Below are positions 26,589 through 34,675 of a stretch of DNA of 64,000 bases, one piece after another. Source of the DNA: G965230065 sp965230065 (GTDB lineage Bacteria > Bacteroidota > Bacteroidia > Cytophagales > Cyclobacteriaceae). The position numbers were made by a program, and so were the translations under genes. Position 1 is the stretch's first letter. Each line of letters starts with the position of its first letter. The stretch spans positions 2,728,001 through 2,792,000 of the forward strand of contig OZ245942.1 in assembly GCA_965230065.1 (NCBI GenBank), given 5' to 3'. Under the pieces are notes generated by a model that searched no databases, was not told the origin of the DNA, and was given only the letters and a program-made list of their open reading frames with translations.

Positions 26589-27896
26589 ATGACCTCATTT
26601 GTAGTAGAGGGTGGATACCCATTGAAAGGTGAAATTATTCCGCAAGGCGCAAAAAACGAAGCACTTCAGATTTTGTGTGCCGTACTGCTTACTTCCGAAA
26701 CAGTAACCCTGCACAAGGTGCCAGCCATTCGTGATGTACTCAAACTCATAGAATTGTTAGGCTCTTTGGGCGTAAAAGTAGAGAAAACTGGCCCGGAATC
26801 TTACACCTTTACCGCCAACAAAATAGACCTTGCTTACTTAAGTTCCTCGGAGTTCAAGGCACAGGCTGGATCGCTGCGGGGCTCTATCATGATACTTGGT
26901 CCATTATTGGCACGGTTTGGTCAGGGAAAAGTGCCCCGCCCCGGAGGTGATAAGATAGGCCGCCGCCGTATGGATACACACTTCATCGGTATGCAAAAGC
27001 TGGGTGCAACATTTACTTATGAGGAAGAAAATGGTTTTTTTAGGGTAGAAGCCGAAAAGCTGAAGGGATGTTATATGTTGCTGGACGAAGCCAGCGTAAC
27101 CGGTACGGCCAATATCATCATGGCAGCTACCCTGGCCGAAGGTACTACTACGATTTATAATGCTGCTTGTGAGCCTTACATTCAGCAGCTTTGTGGAATG
27201 CTCAACCGCATGGGAGCCAAAATCAGCGGAGTAGGTTCCAACTTATTGCACATTGAAGGAGTGGGGTCACTCAAAGGAACCGAACATACCATGCTGCCCG
27301 ATATGATAGAAATTGGCAGTTTTATCGGTATGGCAGCGATGACCGATTCTGACATTACCATTCGCGATGCCCGGGTAGACCAACTGGGGTTGATTCCGGA
27401 AACTTTCAGAAAGCTGGGGATCAACTTTACCATAGAAGATGACAATATCCGGGTATTTGACAACAAAAATTACGAAATAGATACTTTCATTGACGGTTCT
27501 ATCATGACCATTGCTGATGCTATCTGGCCGGGCCTTACCCCCGACCTGCTCAGTATCATTCTGGTGGTGGCTACCCAGGCTAAGGGAACAGTACTTGTCC
27601 ATCAGAAAATGTTTGAAAGTCGGTTGTTTTTTGTGGATAAACTCATTGATATGGGCGCCCAAATCATCTTGTGTGATCCGCACCGGGCTACCATTATTGG
27701 CCTGGATCGCAAATACCCGCTGAAAGGCATTTCCATGACTTCCCCAGATATACGGGCAGGGGTATCGCTTCTGATTGCTGCCATGTCGGCCAACGGCACC
27801 AGCCGTATTTACAATGGAGAACAAATTGACCGGGGCTACCAGCACATTGATACCCGCCTGCGTGCTTTGGGTGCGCATATTGAGCGAGTGGAATAA
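26589..27896 (+). CDS. murA: UDP-N-acetylglucosamine 1-carboxyvinyltransferase MurA, Asp type
   Basis: A 435-residue EPSP-synthase-fold enzyme that transfers enolpyruvate from PEP to UDP-GlcNAc, the first committed step of peptidoglycan synthesis, in the cytoplasm. Signatures: QGAKNEALQ near residue 19, RGSIMILGPLLARFG, the active loop VPRPGGDKIGRRRMDTH and the C-terminal GEQIDRGYQHIDTRLRALGA. The loop residue normally Cys (Cys115 in E. coli) is Asp121 here. Cys-to-Asp enzymes stay active but are not alkylated by fosfomycin, so intrinsic resistance of this target is expected. Downstream of DUF4290, convergent with the molybdenum hydroxylase operon. Confidence 0.97.
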   Translation: MTSFVVEGGYPLKGEIIPQGAKNEALQILCAVLLTSETVTLHKVPAIRDVLKLIELLGSLGVKVEKTGPESYTFTANKIDLAYLSSSEFKAQAGSLRGSIMILGPLLARFGQGKVPRPGGDKIGRRRMDTHFIGMQKLGATFTYEEENGFFRVEAEKLKGCYMLLDEASVTGTANIIMAATLAEGTTTIYNAACEPYIQQLCGMLNRMGAKISGVGSNLLHIEGVGSLKGTEHTMLPDMIEIGSFIGMAAMTDSDITIRDARVDQLGLIPETFRKLGINFTIEDDNIRVFDNKNYEIDTFIDGSIMTIADAIWPGLTPDLLSIILVVATQAKGTVLVHQKMFESRLFFVDKLIDMGAQIILCDPHRATIIGLDRKYPLKGISMTSPDIRAGVSLLIAAMSANGTSRIYNGEQIDRGYQHIDTRLRALGAHIERVE

Positions 27897-27938
27897 TTAA
27901 GGGCTGTATTATTCTCAGTATAAGTAGTGGATTGAGTT

Positions 27939-30134
27939 TTAGCCCATAACCTTCTCCGCCCGGATAGGTAAATCCCGTACCCGTTTCCCACAGGCCTGAT
28001 ACACCGCATTGGCGATAGCGGCGCTGCTCGGAGCCTGGGAAACTTCTCCTCCTCCCAATACGGGCATATCAGGACGGTTGATAATGGCTACCGCTACCTG
28101 GGGCACATCAGAAAAGCGGAAAATAGGGTAGGTGCCCCAATCGAGGCTGTTTACGTGCTGCTCGTTAAATTTCACTTCTTCCATCAAAGTCCAACTGGCG
28201 GCTTGTATCATACCGCCCTCTGTCTGGTTGGTGAGGCCGTCCAGGTTAATTACCTCCCCGGCATCTATGGCTGCCCACATATTTTTCACTTGTATGGCTC
28301 CTGATTTGGGATTTACAGTTACTTTGGCAGCCACAGCGCAATAGGCATCTGAATTTTTGTAGCGGGAAAAAGCATACCCCATGCCTTCATTTTGGCCTGT
28401 TGACTGATTTTGCACCATCTCTTTTATTTTCCGGATAACAGCGATGGCTCTTTCATCTTCCGAATGTTCCAGCCGGAAGGTAAGCGGGTCTTTTTCAGCC
28501 TTTTCGGCCAGCTCATCCATAAATGACTCAATGGCGAAGATGTTGGCATAAGCCCCCAAACTGCGCAAAGAAGACACCCGGAGGGGGCCTTTGAAAAAAT
28601 GGGCATTAATTTTCTGATTGGGAATGGCATAGTAAGGTTCAGCATTCCGGTGGCCTCCTCCCCGGTATCCCAGCGATTGCATGTGGAAAGGGTTTTCCAG
28701 GTAATTGGCTGTTAATAAAGTGCCTGCATCCCTATTCGGCCGGTTAGAGTGGGAATCGGACCAAACGTCAGACTGCCAGGAAGTAATTTTTCCCTCACTG
28801 CTCAGGCTGGCTTGCAGCTCCATCAACATGGCGGTGCCGTAGGGTTCCCATCCGTGTTCATCCTGCCGTGACCATTGCACCCGTACATGCCTGCCCGGAT
28901 AGGACATTGCCAGCAAAGCAGCATCAGTAGCAGCATCATCGGCAGCATTATGGCCGAAGCAGCCTGCCCCCGGCACACCCGTAATGTGGATTTTGTCAGC
29001 CTCCATGCCCAGCATATTTTGTAAACCTTCTCTGAAGGGATAAATACCCTGGCTGTGCGTCCAGATATGTAACATATCTTTATCATACAAGGCCACGCCA
29101 CAGGCAGGGCCAATGGCGCCATGCATAATGTAAGGTTTTGAGTAGCTGGCTTTGTGTACCGCACCCTCCACATTCACATTGCCTTTTTCCAGCACATTTT
29201 CGTCCGCGTCGGTTATTGATTTGAGATGTTCTGAAAGAGACATTTCGGCGGGTAAGGAGGCTGAAACCGACCAGTCCGTATTGTTCTGCAAAAATTCATG
29301 GGCTTGCACTGCCTGGTATTCTTCTTCGGTAATCACGCCCAAAAAGCTGCCATTGACTACTGTTTTGAGTACGCCCGGTACGGCTTTTTTTAATCCGCCT
29401 TCGTCAAATTTTTTTAATGTAGATTGGTAGCCTTTGGGGCGAAGTACGCGGGCATGCACCATGCCGGGAAAACGCAGGTCTTGTACGTATACAGGTTCTC
29501 CTCTTACCATTTTTTCAATATCGGAGCGGGGAATGGCTTTGCCTACATAGTTGTATTTGTTTTTAGGTTTGAGGGGTATGGGCAGCGTGACTTCATCCTC
29601 AATCTGTGTGCCATCCAAAAGTTCTAAAAATGTGAGAGATTTTGACCCATTCTGTGTAGTTACTATGCCATTATCTATGTTGAGTTGTGTAGCCTTTGTA
29701 TTTAGTTTAGAGGCAGCCAACTCGAGCAACTTCTGCCGGGCCGAAGCTGCCGCGTAACGGACGGCCATTGCCGAGTTTTTGATGGAACCGCTTCCGGCGG
29801 TATACCCCTCATTGGGTGTACGTCCCGTCTCTGCCATGACCACTTCTACCCGGTCCATGTTCATATTCAGTTCTTCAGCAGCTACCTGGGCGATGGCAGT
29901 GCGGATGCCCTGCCCGAGTTCTACTTTTCCGGTGAAGATGCTTACATGTCCGTCTTCCAGCACTTCCAGCCAGGCATTGATGCGGGGGTGCCTTCTGAGG
30001 CTGCCCGGCAATTTTTCGTCTAGTACTGTTTTTTCAGAAGCCGTCCAATTTCCACCCAGCAAAGGAAAACCAATGGTGAGGCATCCGGCACTTTTCAGAA
30101 AATTTCTTCGGGAATATGATGTGGTTTTTTTCAT
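27939..30134 (-). CDS. Molybdopterin-binding subunit, xanthine dehydrogenase family (Tat-exported), copy 1
   Basis: A 731-residue molybdenum hydroxylase large subunit with a twin-arginine signal (YSRRNFLKSAGCLTIGF). It resembles isoquinoline 1-oxidoreductase beta / aldehyde oxidase type: GKVELGQGIRTAIAQVAAEEL, GYTAGSGSIKNSAMAVRYAAA, GVPGAGCFGHNAADDAATDAAL and a C-terminal PVLGGGEVSQAPSSAAIANAVYQACGKR with the likely catalytic Glu in GGGE. It forms a two-gene operon with the [2Fe-2S] subunit (18-bp gap) and no FAD subunit, so electrons probably go to a cytochrome. Substrate not predictable (aldehyde or N-heterocycle). A second set lies at 59038-61645. Confidence 0.9.
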   Translation of the reverse strand: MKKTTSYSRRNFLKSAGCLTIGFPLLGGNWTASEKTVLDEKLPGSLRRHPRINAWLEVLEDGHVSIFTGKVELGQGIRTAIAQVAAEELNMNMDRVEVVMAETGRTPNEGYTAGSGSIKNSAMAVRYAAASARQKLLELAASKLNTKATQLNIDNGIVTTQNGSKSLTFLELLDGTQIEDEVTLPIPLKPKNKYNYVGKAIPRSDIEKMVRGEPVYVQDLRFPGMVHARVLRPKGYQSTLKKFDEGGLKKAVPGVLKTVVNGSFLGVITEEEYQAVQAHEFLQNNTDWSVSASLPAEMSLSEHLKSITDADENVLEKGNVNVEGAVHKASYSKPYIMHGAIGPACGVALYDKDMLHIWTHSQGIYPFREGLQNMLGMEADKIHITGVPGAGCFGHNAADDAATDAALLAMSYPGRHVRVQWSRQDEHGWEPYGTAMLMELQASLSSEGKITSWQSDVWSDSHSNRPNRDAGTLLTANYLENPFHMQSLGYRGGGHRNAEPYYAIPNQKINAHFFKGPLRVSSLRSLGAYANIFAIESFMDELAEKAEKDPLTFRLEHSEDERAIAVIRKIKEMVQNQSTGQNEGMGYAFSRYKNSDAYCAVAAKVTVNPKSGAIQVKNMWAAIDAGEVINLDGLTNQTEGGMIQAASWTLMEEVKFNEQHVNSLDWGTYPIFRFSDVPQVAVAIINRPDMPVLGGGEVSQAPSSAAIANAVYQACGKRVRDLPIRAEKVMG

Positions 30135-30152
30135 GGAAATGCTGAAGTTGGA

Positions 30153-30620
30153 TTATAAGTTTTTGGCAGCAGTTTGGACAGCACGGATTACCCTGGCCTG
30201 CACGCCACAACGACAAAGATTGCGTTGCAGTCCAGTTCGGATTGCTGCTTCATCCGGATTGGAGTTTTCCTGTAAAAGCGACACAACGGACATGATCATA
30301 CCATTGGTACAATATCCGCATTGTGCGGCTTGTTCCTGTATAAAAGCTTGCTGTACGGGGTGTAAGGCACCGTTTTCTTGTGCAAGACCTTCCAGCGTAG
30401 TAATTTCTTTACCTGAAACAGCAGATACTGGTGTTCGGCAACTGGTGACTGCTTTTCCATTCAAAAGCACTATGCAGGAACCGCATTGTTGCAGGCCACA
30501 GCCAAACTTAGGCCCATTGAGGCTGAGTTGATTGCGCAATACATACAGTAATGGAGTTTCCGGCTCAACCTGAATGGTGTGGGTTTTTCCGTTTACTTGA
30601 AGGGTAATTGGGGAGGCCAT
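30153..30620 (-). CDS. [2Fe-2S] subunit of molybdenum hydroxylase, copy 1
   Basis: A 155-residue protein with two [2Fe-2S] domains: a ferredoxin-like N-terminal half with FGCGLQQCGSCIVLLNG and a helical half with QCGYCTNGMIMSVVSLL and NLCRCGVQARVIRAV. This is the small (alpha) subunit of IorAB-type hydroxylases, passing electrons from the molybdopterin site. It is the first gene of the minus-strand pair and probably exported together with the Tat-signal-bearing large subunit. Confidence 0.92.
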   Translation of the reverse strand: MASPITLQVNGKTHTIQVEPETPLLYVLRNQLSLNGPKFGCGLQQCGSCIVLLNGKAVTSCRTPVSAVSGKEITTLEGLAQENGALHPVQQAFIQEQAAQCGYCTNGMIMSVVSLLQENSNPDEAAIRTGLQRNLCRCGVQARVIRAVQTAAKNL

Positions 30621-30801
30621 CGTAGCTTATTTATAACAGGTTAAAATCTTAAGGTTAAAAAATTACAATGTTTGTTGGAGTTTACGAAGTATTGTGTTGA
30701 TTATTTCTTTCTGTGGCCTTCTAAGATGGCGGGCAGAATATCGATAGCAATGTATTTTTCCATTTAGTCTGGAACGCAATGATTTAAGATAATAACATAC
30801 T

Positions 30802-30826
30802 TTCATGTACGATATATGTACATGAA
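30802..30826. promoter_or_regulatory. Palindromic operator of the decayed yefM-yoeB module
   Basis: A perfect 9-bp inverted repeat, TTCATGTAC (30802-30810) and GTACATGAA (30818-30826), with a 7-bp spacer. It contains the TGTACA hexamer (30817-30822) known as the core of yefM-yoeB operators. It lies 34 bp before the antitoxin ATG. Confidence 0.6.
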
Positions 30827-30859
30827 TATTATATTAATTAATTTAGAAAATACAGAGCA

Positions 30860-31080
30860 ATGGAAATTACAACATACATAAATTTCAGAAAGCACTTAAA
30901 AAGATTAATGTGCTGATCAGAGAGATTGAACGAACACCTTTTGAGGGAACGGGTAAGCCAGAGCTCATAAAGCATAACCTTGCCGGATGGTGGTCCCGAA
31001 GAATAAATCTTGAGCACCGTATCGTATACAAGGTGGAAGGAGATGCCGTTATTGTTCTGCAATGTAGGTATCATTATTAA
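30860..31080 (+). pseudogene. yefM-yoeB toxin-antitoxin remnant fused by internal deletion
   Basis: ATG 30860 encodes MEITTYINFRKHLK, the start of a YefM/Phd antitoxin, but the frame stops at 30914. In another frame, from about 30890 to TAA 31080, the DNA encodes KKINVLIREIERTPFEGTGK and continues to ...NLAGWWSRRINLEHRIVYKVEG...QCRYHY, the C-terminal ~60 residues of a YoeB/Txe endoribonuclease including the conserved C-terminal His and Tyr. The C-terminal two-thirds of the antitoxin and the first ~20-25 residues of the toxin are missing, so one deletion between A/G-rich stretches explains the structure. No functional toxin or antitoxin is expected. The operator upstream is intact. Confidence 0.75.
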
Positions 31081-31172
31081 TTTTAGCTCCCATTCTACGC
31101 CAGTGAGGACAGTCCGGTTTTTTCATTCCACTGAAGAAATAATCAGTTTTCTGCATAAAAGAAAGATATGTG

Positions 31173-32093
31173 ATGCGTAGAAATTATATTTCCCGCCGTG
31201 CCATGCTGAAACTTACTACAAGTGCGGGTTTTGGTATGATGATAAAACCTCTTTATCAACCCGAAACGATCATAAAAAGAGGCATCCCTTCCTCCGGCGA
31301 GGCAATACCCATTGTTGGCCTGGGTACCTGGATTCAGTTTGATGTAGGAAGCTCAGGTGCCGAGAGGACTCCTTTGCGAAAGGTGCTCACCCAAATGAAA
31401 AAATATGGAGGAAAAGTAATTGATTCTTCGCCTATGTATGGGAACTCGGAAACTGTTATCGGTGACCTTACACAACAGTTGGGCATCGACGAGCATTTTT
31501 TCTATGCAACGAAGGTGTGGACCAGTGGGCAACAGGCTGGCATACGGCAGATGGAAGCTTCCATGCAGAAAATGCAGCGCACTACCATGGATTTGATGCA
31601 AATCCATAACCTGACAGACTGGAAAACGCATATCAAAACCCTGCACAAATGGAAGGAGGAAGGAAAAATTCGTTATATCGGTATTACGCATTACCTGGAT
31701 AGCGCCCATGCCCAAGTGGAAGAAATTATCAAAACGGAAAATATTGACTTTGCACAGTTCAACTATTCTATCCGCAGCCGCCATGCCGGGCAAAGTCTGC
31801 TGGAAACCGCCCGAAAACATGGAGTAGCCGTCATCATCAACCGTCCTTTTGAAGGAGGAGGTTTGTTCGGTTTGGTTCGTAATAAAAGGCTTCCTGCCTG
31901 GGCGAAGGAATATGGCATTAATAGTTGGGCGCAGTTTTTTCTCAAGTTTATCCTTTCGCATCCGTCGGTTACCTGTGCCATCCCCGGCACCTCCGATCCT
32001 GAACATGTGGTAGAGAATATGTTGGCCGGATATGGAAAGTTGCCCGATGAAGTGCTACGGGAAAAAATGGTTAGGTATGTCCAGCAATTTTGA
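31173..32093 (+). CDS. Tat-exported aldo/keto reductase
   Basis: From ATG 31173 (MRRNYISRRAMLKLTTS) 306 residues; a GTG lies one codon upstream. A twin-arginine signal precedes an AKR TIM barrel: PIVGLGTW, the catalytic Asp and Tyr in VIDSSPMYGNSE, Lys in ATKVW, His in DLMQIHNL, then YIGITHYLDS, FAQFNYSIRSR and CAIPGTSDPEHVVENM. It should reduce or oxidise a carbonyl/alcohol with NAD(P)H, although a periplasmic location would be unusual for that cofactor. It follows the TA remnant and is bounded downstream by the insertion sequence. Confidence 0.88.
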   Translation: MRRNYISRRAMLKLTTSAGFGMMIKPLYQPETIIKRGIPSSGEAIPIVGLGTWIQFDVGSSGAERTPLRKVLTQMKKYGGKVIDSSPMYGNSETVIGDLTQQLGIDEHFFYATKVWTSGQQAGIRQMEASMQKMQRTTMDLMQIHNLTDWKTHIKTLHKWKEEGKIRYIGITHYLDSAHAQVEEIIKTENIDFAQFNYSIRSRHAGQSLLETARKHGVAVIINRPFEGGGLFGLVRNKRLPAWAKEYGINSWAQFFLKFILSHPSVTCAIPGTSDPEHVVENMLAGYGKLPDEVLREKMVRYVQQF

Positions 32094-32115
32094 TTGGTGC
32101 GGACATAATTAACTC

Positions 32116-33037
32116 AAGTTGCTACCTATGAGAAAAAGTGTTATCGTATTGCAGAATATAGTAGTTTTGAGGTTACCACACATCAAAACATATATTTTTA
32201 TGCTCAACGACAACACCATTGCAATATACGTGATTTTGGACGATATTCTTCAAGCTATTGGCCATCAAGAAGATCAACAACGCCGTGTAAACGATGCGCT
32301 TATACTAACTACTGCTTTAATAGCCGCTTGGTATTTTGGGGGGAACTGGACCACTGCCTTGCATTATATGCGTTCCCATCACTGCTCCAAGATGTTAAGC
32401 TCTTCCCGTTTTAATCGGCGATTACATAGCATTGCCGTGTTAGCCGAATATTGTTTCCGTTTGTTAGGGTGGGCTTTTAAGGTCACCAACTTTAGGCAAC
32501 GTTATCTATTAGATACCTTTCCAGTACGGGTCTGTCACAACATTCGTATCGCTCGTTGCCGGATGCTGCAAGGAGAGGATTATCGGGGTAAAAATACCTC
32601 TAAGCGAGAATATTTCTATGGCTATAAAGTGGCTTTAGTACTCAGTGAAGAGGGATTACCCGTAGAACTAGCTTTTATACCCGGCTCTTACAGCGATCAT
32701 TCAGCTTTAGCCCGCTTAGACTTTGATCTACCCAAAGGTAGTATTGTCTGGCAAGACAGTGGATTTACCGATTACCAATGGGAAGATTTTTATCAACAAG
32801 AAGAACATATTGAGTTTGCTACACAGCGCAAGAAGAACTCTCGGCGGGGGGATAGTTTTATAGATGCTATTGCCAAAAAGTACAATCGGAAAAAGATAGA
32901 AACCGTGTTTAGTGAAATTACGGCCCGGTTTGCCAAAAACCTGCATGCCGTGACAATAGCAGGTTTTCAGTATAAAGTCTTTTTAACGATCATGGCTTAC
33001 AGCCTGATCAAATATATTCAGGTATAAGTAGCAACTT
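32116..33037 (+). mobile_element. IS982-family insertion sequence
   Basis: A 922-bp element bounded by 14-bp terminal inverted repeats with one mismatch: AAGTTGCTACCTAT at 32116-32129 and, on the other strand, AAGTTGCTACTTAT at 33024-33037. It holds a single intact transposase gene. A target duplication is uncertain: ATTAA occurs within a few bases of both ends but not at identical offsets. It lies between the aldo/keto reductase and formaldehyde dehydrogenase genes. Confidence 0.8.
32200..33027 (+). CDS. IS982-family DDE transposase
   Basis: From ATG 32200 (MLNDNTIAIYVILDDIL) 275 residues; an ATG at 32128 lies within the left terminal repeat and is less likely. IS982 signatures: DTFPVRVCHNIRIARCRMLQGEDYRG with the first catalytic Asp, YFYGYKVALV, FIPGSYSDHSAL, WQDSGFTDYQWEDF with the second Asp, and KKIETVFSEITARF with the catalytic Glu. 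The frame is intact, so the copy may still be active. The N-terminus carries a ~100-residue helical DNA-binding region. Confidence 0.9.
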   Translation: MLNDNTIAIYVILDDILQAIGHQEDQQRRVNDALILTTALIAAWYFGGNWTTALHYMRSHHCSKMLSSSRFNRRLHSIAVLAEYCFRLLGWAFKVTNFRQRYLLDTFPVRVCHNIRIARCRMLQGEDYRGKNTSKREYFYGYKVALVLSEEGLPVELAFIPGSYSDHSALARLDFDLPKGSIVWQDSGFTDYQWEDFYQQEEHIEFATQRKKNSRRGDSFIDAIAKKYNRKKIETVFSEITARFAKNLHAVTIAGFQYKVFLTIMAYSLIKYIQV

Positions 33038-33056
33038 AGATTAATTAGTTCTGTCG

Positions 33057-33088
33057 GCCCGGAGCACGGATTTCCTAATCCGTGTACG
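33057..33088. repeat. Short palindromic repeat (TTTCCTAATCC type)
   Basis: CACGGATT (33065-33072) / AATCCGTG (33077-33084) with a 4-bp loop, followed by GTAC. Shares ATTTCCTAATCC with 14052-14063. It lies 20 bp past the IS end. The rest of the 280-bp gap to 33318 shows no gene I can support. Confidence 0.75.
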
Positions 33089-33317
33089 CCGAAATTTACA
33101 TCAGACAAGACTTTTTGTTTGTACTTATGCCCGCTACTGATTAGCACGGTTATTATCCTGCGCCAGGCAGTTTCTGAAATGCGTTTTTGGGGTTTGCGGG
33201 CTTTTATTTCCTGTTTTTTCATGAATGTTTTAATGTTTTGCGAAAAAACATCTAAAAAAACAGATGGTTTTATTAAATTGATAAAAATCAATACCAACCT
33301 TTAAACTTGTTAAAACA

Positions 33318-34505
33318 ATGGCAGACAACCGAGGAGTAGCTTATATTAAACCAGGTGTGGTAGAAGTACAGAATATTGACTTCCCAAAATTGGCACTTGG
33401 TACCAGAAAATGTGATCATGGGGTAATTCTGAAAATCGTATCTACCAACATTTGTGGAAGCGACCAGCACATGGTACGTGGGCGTACCACTGCTCCGGAG
33501 GGCTTGGTATTGGGGCACGAGATTACAGGTGAAGTAATAGAAGCAGGGCGGGACGTAGAATTCATCAAAGTAGGGGATATTGTATCGGTGCCTTTCAACA
33601 TTGCCTGTGGCCGTTGCAGAAATTGTAAAGAGGGCAAAACAGGTATTTGCCTGAATGTCAACCCAGCTCGTCCGGGAGCGGCCTACGGCTATGTGGACAT
33701 GGGCGGATGGGTAGGTGGACAAGCCGAGTATGTGATGGTGCCTTATGCAGATTTTAATTTGCTCAAATTTCCGGACAAAGACCAGGCAATGGAAAAAATC
33801 AAAGACCTTACGCTCTTGTCTGATATTTTTCCTACCGGCTTCCATGGGGCAGTAACAGCAGGGGTTGGCCCTGGCTCTACGGTGTATATTGCCGGTGCCG
33901 GGCCAGTAGGTTTGGCAAGTGCGGCCTCTGCCCATTTATTAGGAGCAGCTGTTGTGATTGTGGGAGACATGATCCCCGAGCGTTTAGAACAAGCCAGAAG
34001 TTTTGGATGCGAAACTATTGATTTGAGAAAAGACGCAACCCTGGAAGAGCAAATTGCTGATATTCTGGGTGTTAATGAAGTGGATTCGGCTGTAGACTGC
34101 GTAGGCTTTGAGGCCAGGGGGCATGGGAGTGATGCGAAAGAAGAACACCCGGCCACGGTTTTAAATGCAGCCATGCAAGTAACCCGGGCCGGTGGGTCTA
34201 TCGGTATTCCGGGACTGTATGTAACGGGTGATCCGGGAGCTTCTACAGAAGCCGCCAAAGAAGGAAATCTGGTGATCAGGATCGGTTTGGGTTGGGCCAA
34301 ATCGCACTCATTCCATACCGGACAATGCCCGGTGATGCGGTACCACCGGCAACTCATGCAGGCAATTTTGTATGATAAAATACAAATTGCCAAAGCTGTA
34401 AATGTACAAACCATTACCCTGGATGATGCGCCCGGAGGGTATAAAGATTTTGACAAAGGGGCTGCTACAAAGTTTGTGATAGACCCGCATGGTATGATTG
34501 CTTAG
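33318..34505 (+). CDS. fdhA: Glutathione-independent formaldehyde dehydrogenase (zinc ADH family)
   Basis: A 395-residue medium-chain dehydrogenase of the Pseudomonas putida FdhA type, oxidising formaldehyde with NAD without glutathione. Catalytic zinc ligands: Cys46 in NICGSDQH and His67 in LGHE. Structural zinc Cys: Cys97, Cys100, Cys103 and Cys111 (CGRCRNCKEGKTGIC). The NAD site is GAGPVGLASAASAHLLGA, and the long substrate-loop insert HGSDAKEEHPATVLNAAMQV is diagnostic of this subfamily. It ends with a good terminator. Single-gene unit. Confidence 0.93.
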   Translation: MADNRGVAYIKPGVVEVQNIDFPKLALGTRKCDHGVILKIVSTNICGSDQHMVRGRTTAPEGLVLGHEITGEVIEAGRDVEFIKVGDIVSVPFNIACGRCRNCKEGKTGICLNVNPARPGAAYGYVDMGGWVGGQAEYVMVPYADFNLLKFPDKDQAMEKIKDLTLLSDIFPTGFHGAVTAGVGPGSTVYIAGAGPVGLASAASAHLLGAAVVIVGDMIPERLEQARSFGCETIDLRKDATLEEQIADILGVNEVDSAVDCVGFEARGHGSDAKEEHPATVLNAAMQVTRAGGSIGIPGLYVTGDPGASTEAAKEGNLVIRIGLGWAKSHSFHTGQCPVMRYHRQLMQAILYDKIQIAKAVNVQTITLDDAPGGYKDFDKGAATKFVIDPHGMIA

Positions 34506-34539
34506 TTTAATATTTGAAACTATAATAATGATCAGAATG

Positions 34540-34578
34540 AGGCCATCTTCTTTAAAGAAGTTTTGGCCTTATTTTTTT
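34540..34578 (+). terminator. Intrinsic terminator after fdhA
   Basis: AGGCCA (34540-34545) pairs with TGGCCT (34564-34569), with inner pairing CTTCTTT/AAAGAAG and a small bulge, followed by A and seven T. Confidence 0.8.
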
Positions 34579-34675
34579 ACCTCACACTTCACTTATCATA
34601 TAATATATCCAAATTTGTTGCGAACTATATAAGTTAATCATAGATTTATTGGTTTATCAGCAACCAATACTAAAG

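Noticed and set aside
30701..30762. 20-codon minus-strand frame MEKYIAIDILPAILEGHRKK
   Set aside because: Coding-like in composition but too short to support as a gene.
32983..33297. Minus-strand frame over the IS end and the gap before fdhA
   Set aside because: It crosses the IS terminal repeat and a palindrome and contains no recognisable domain.
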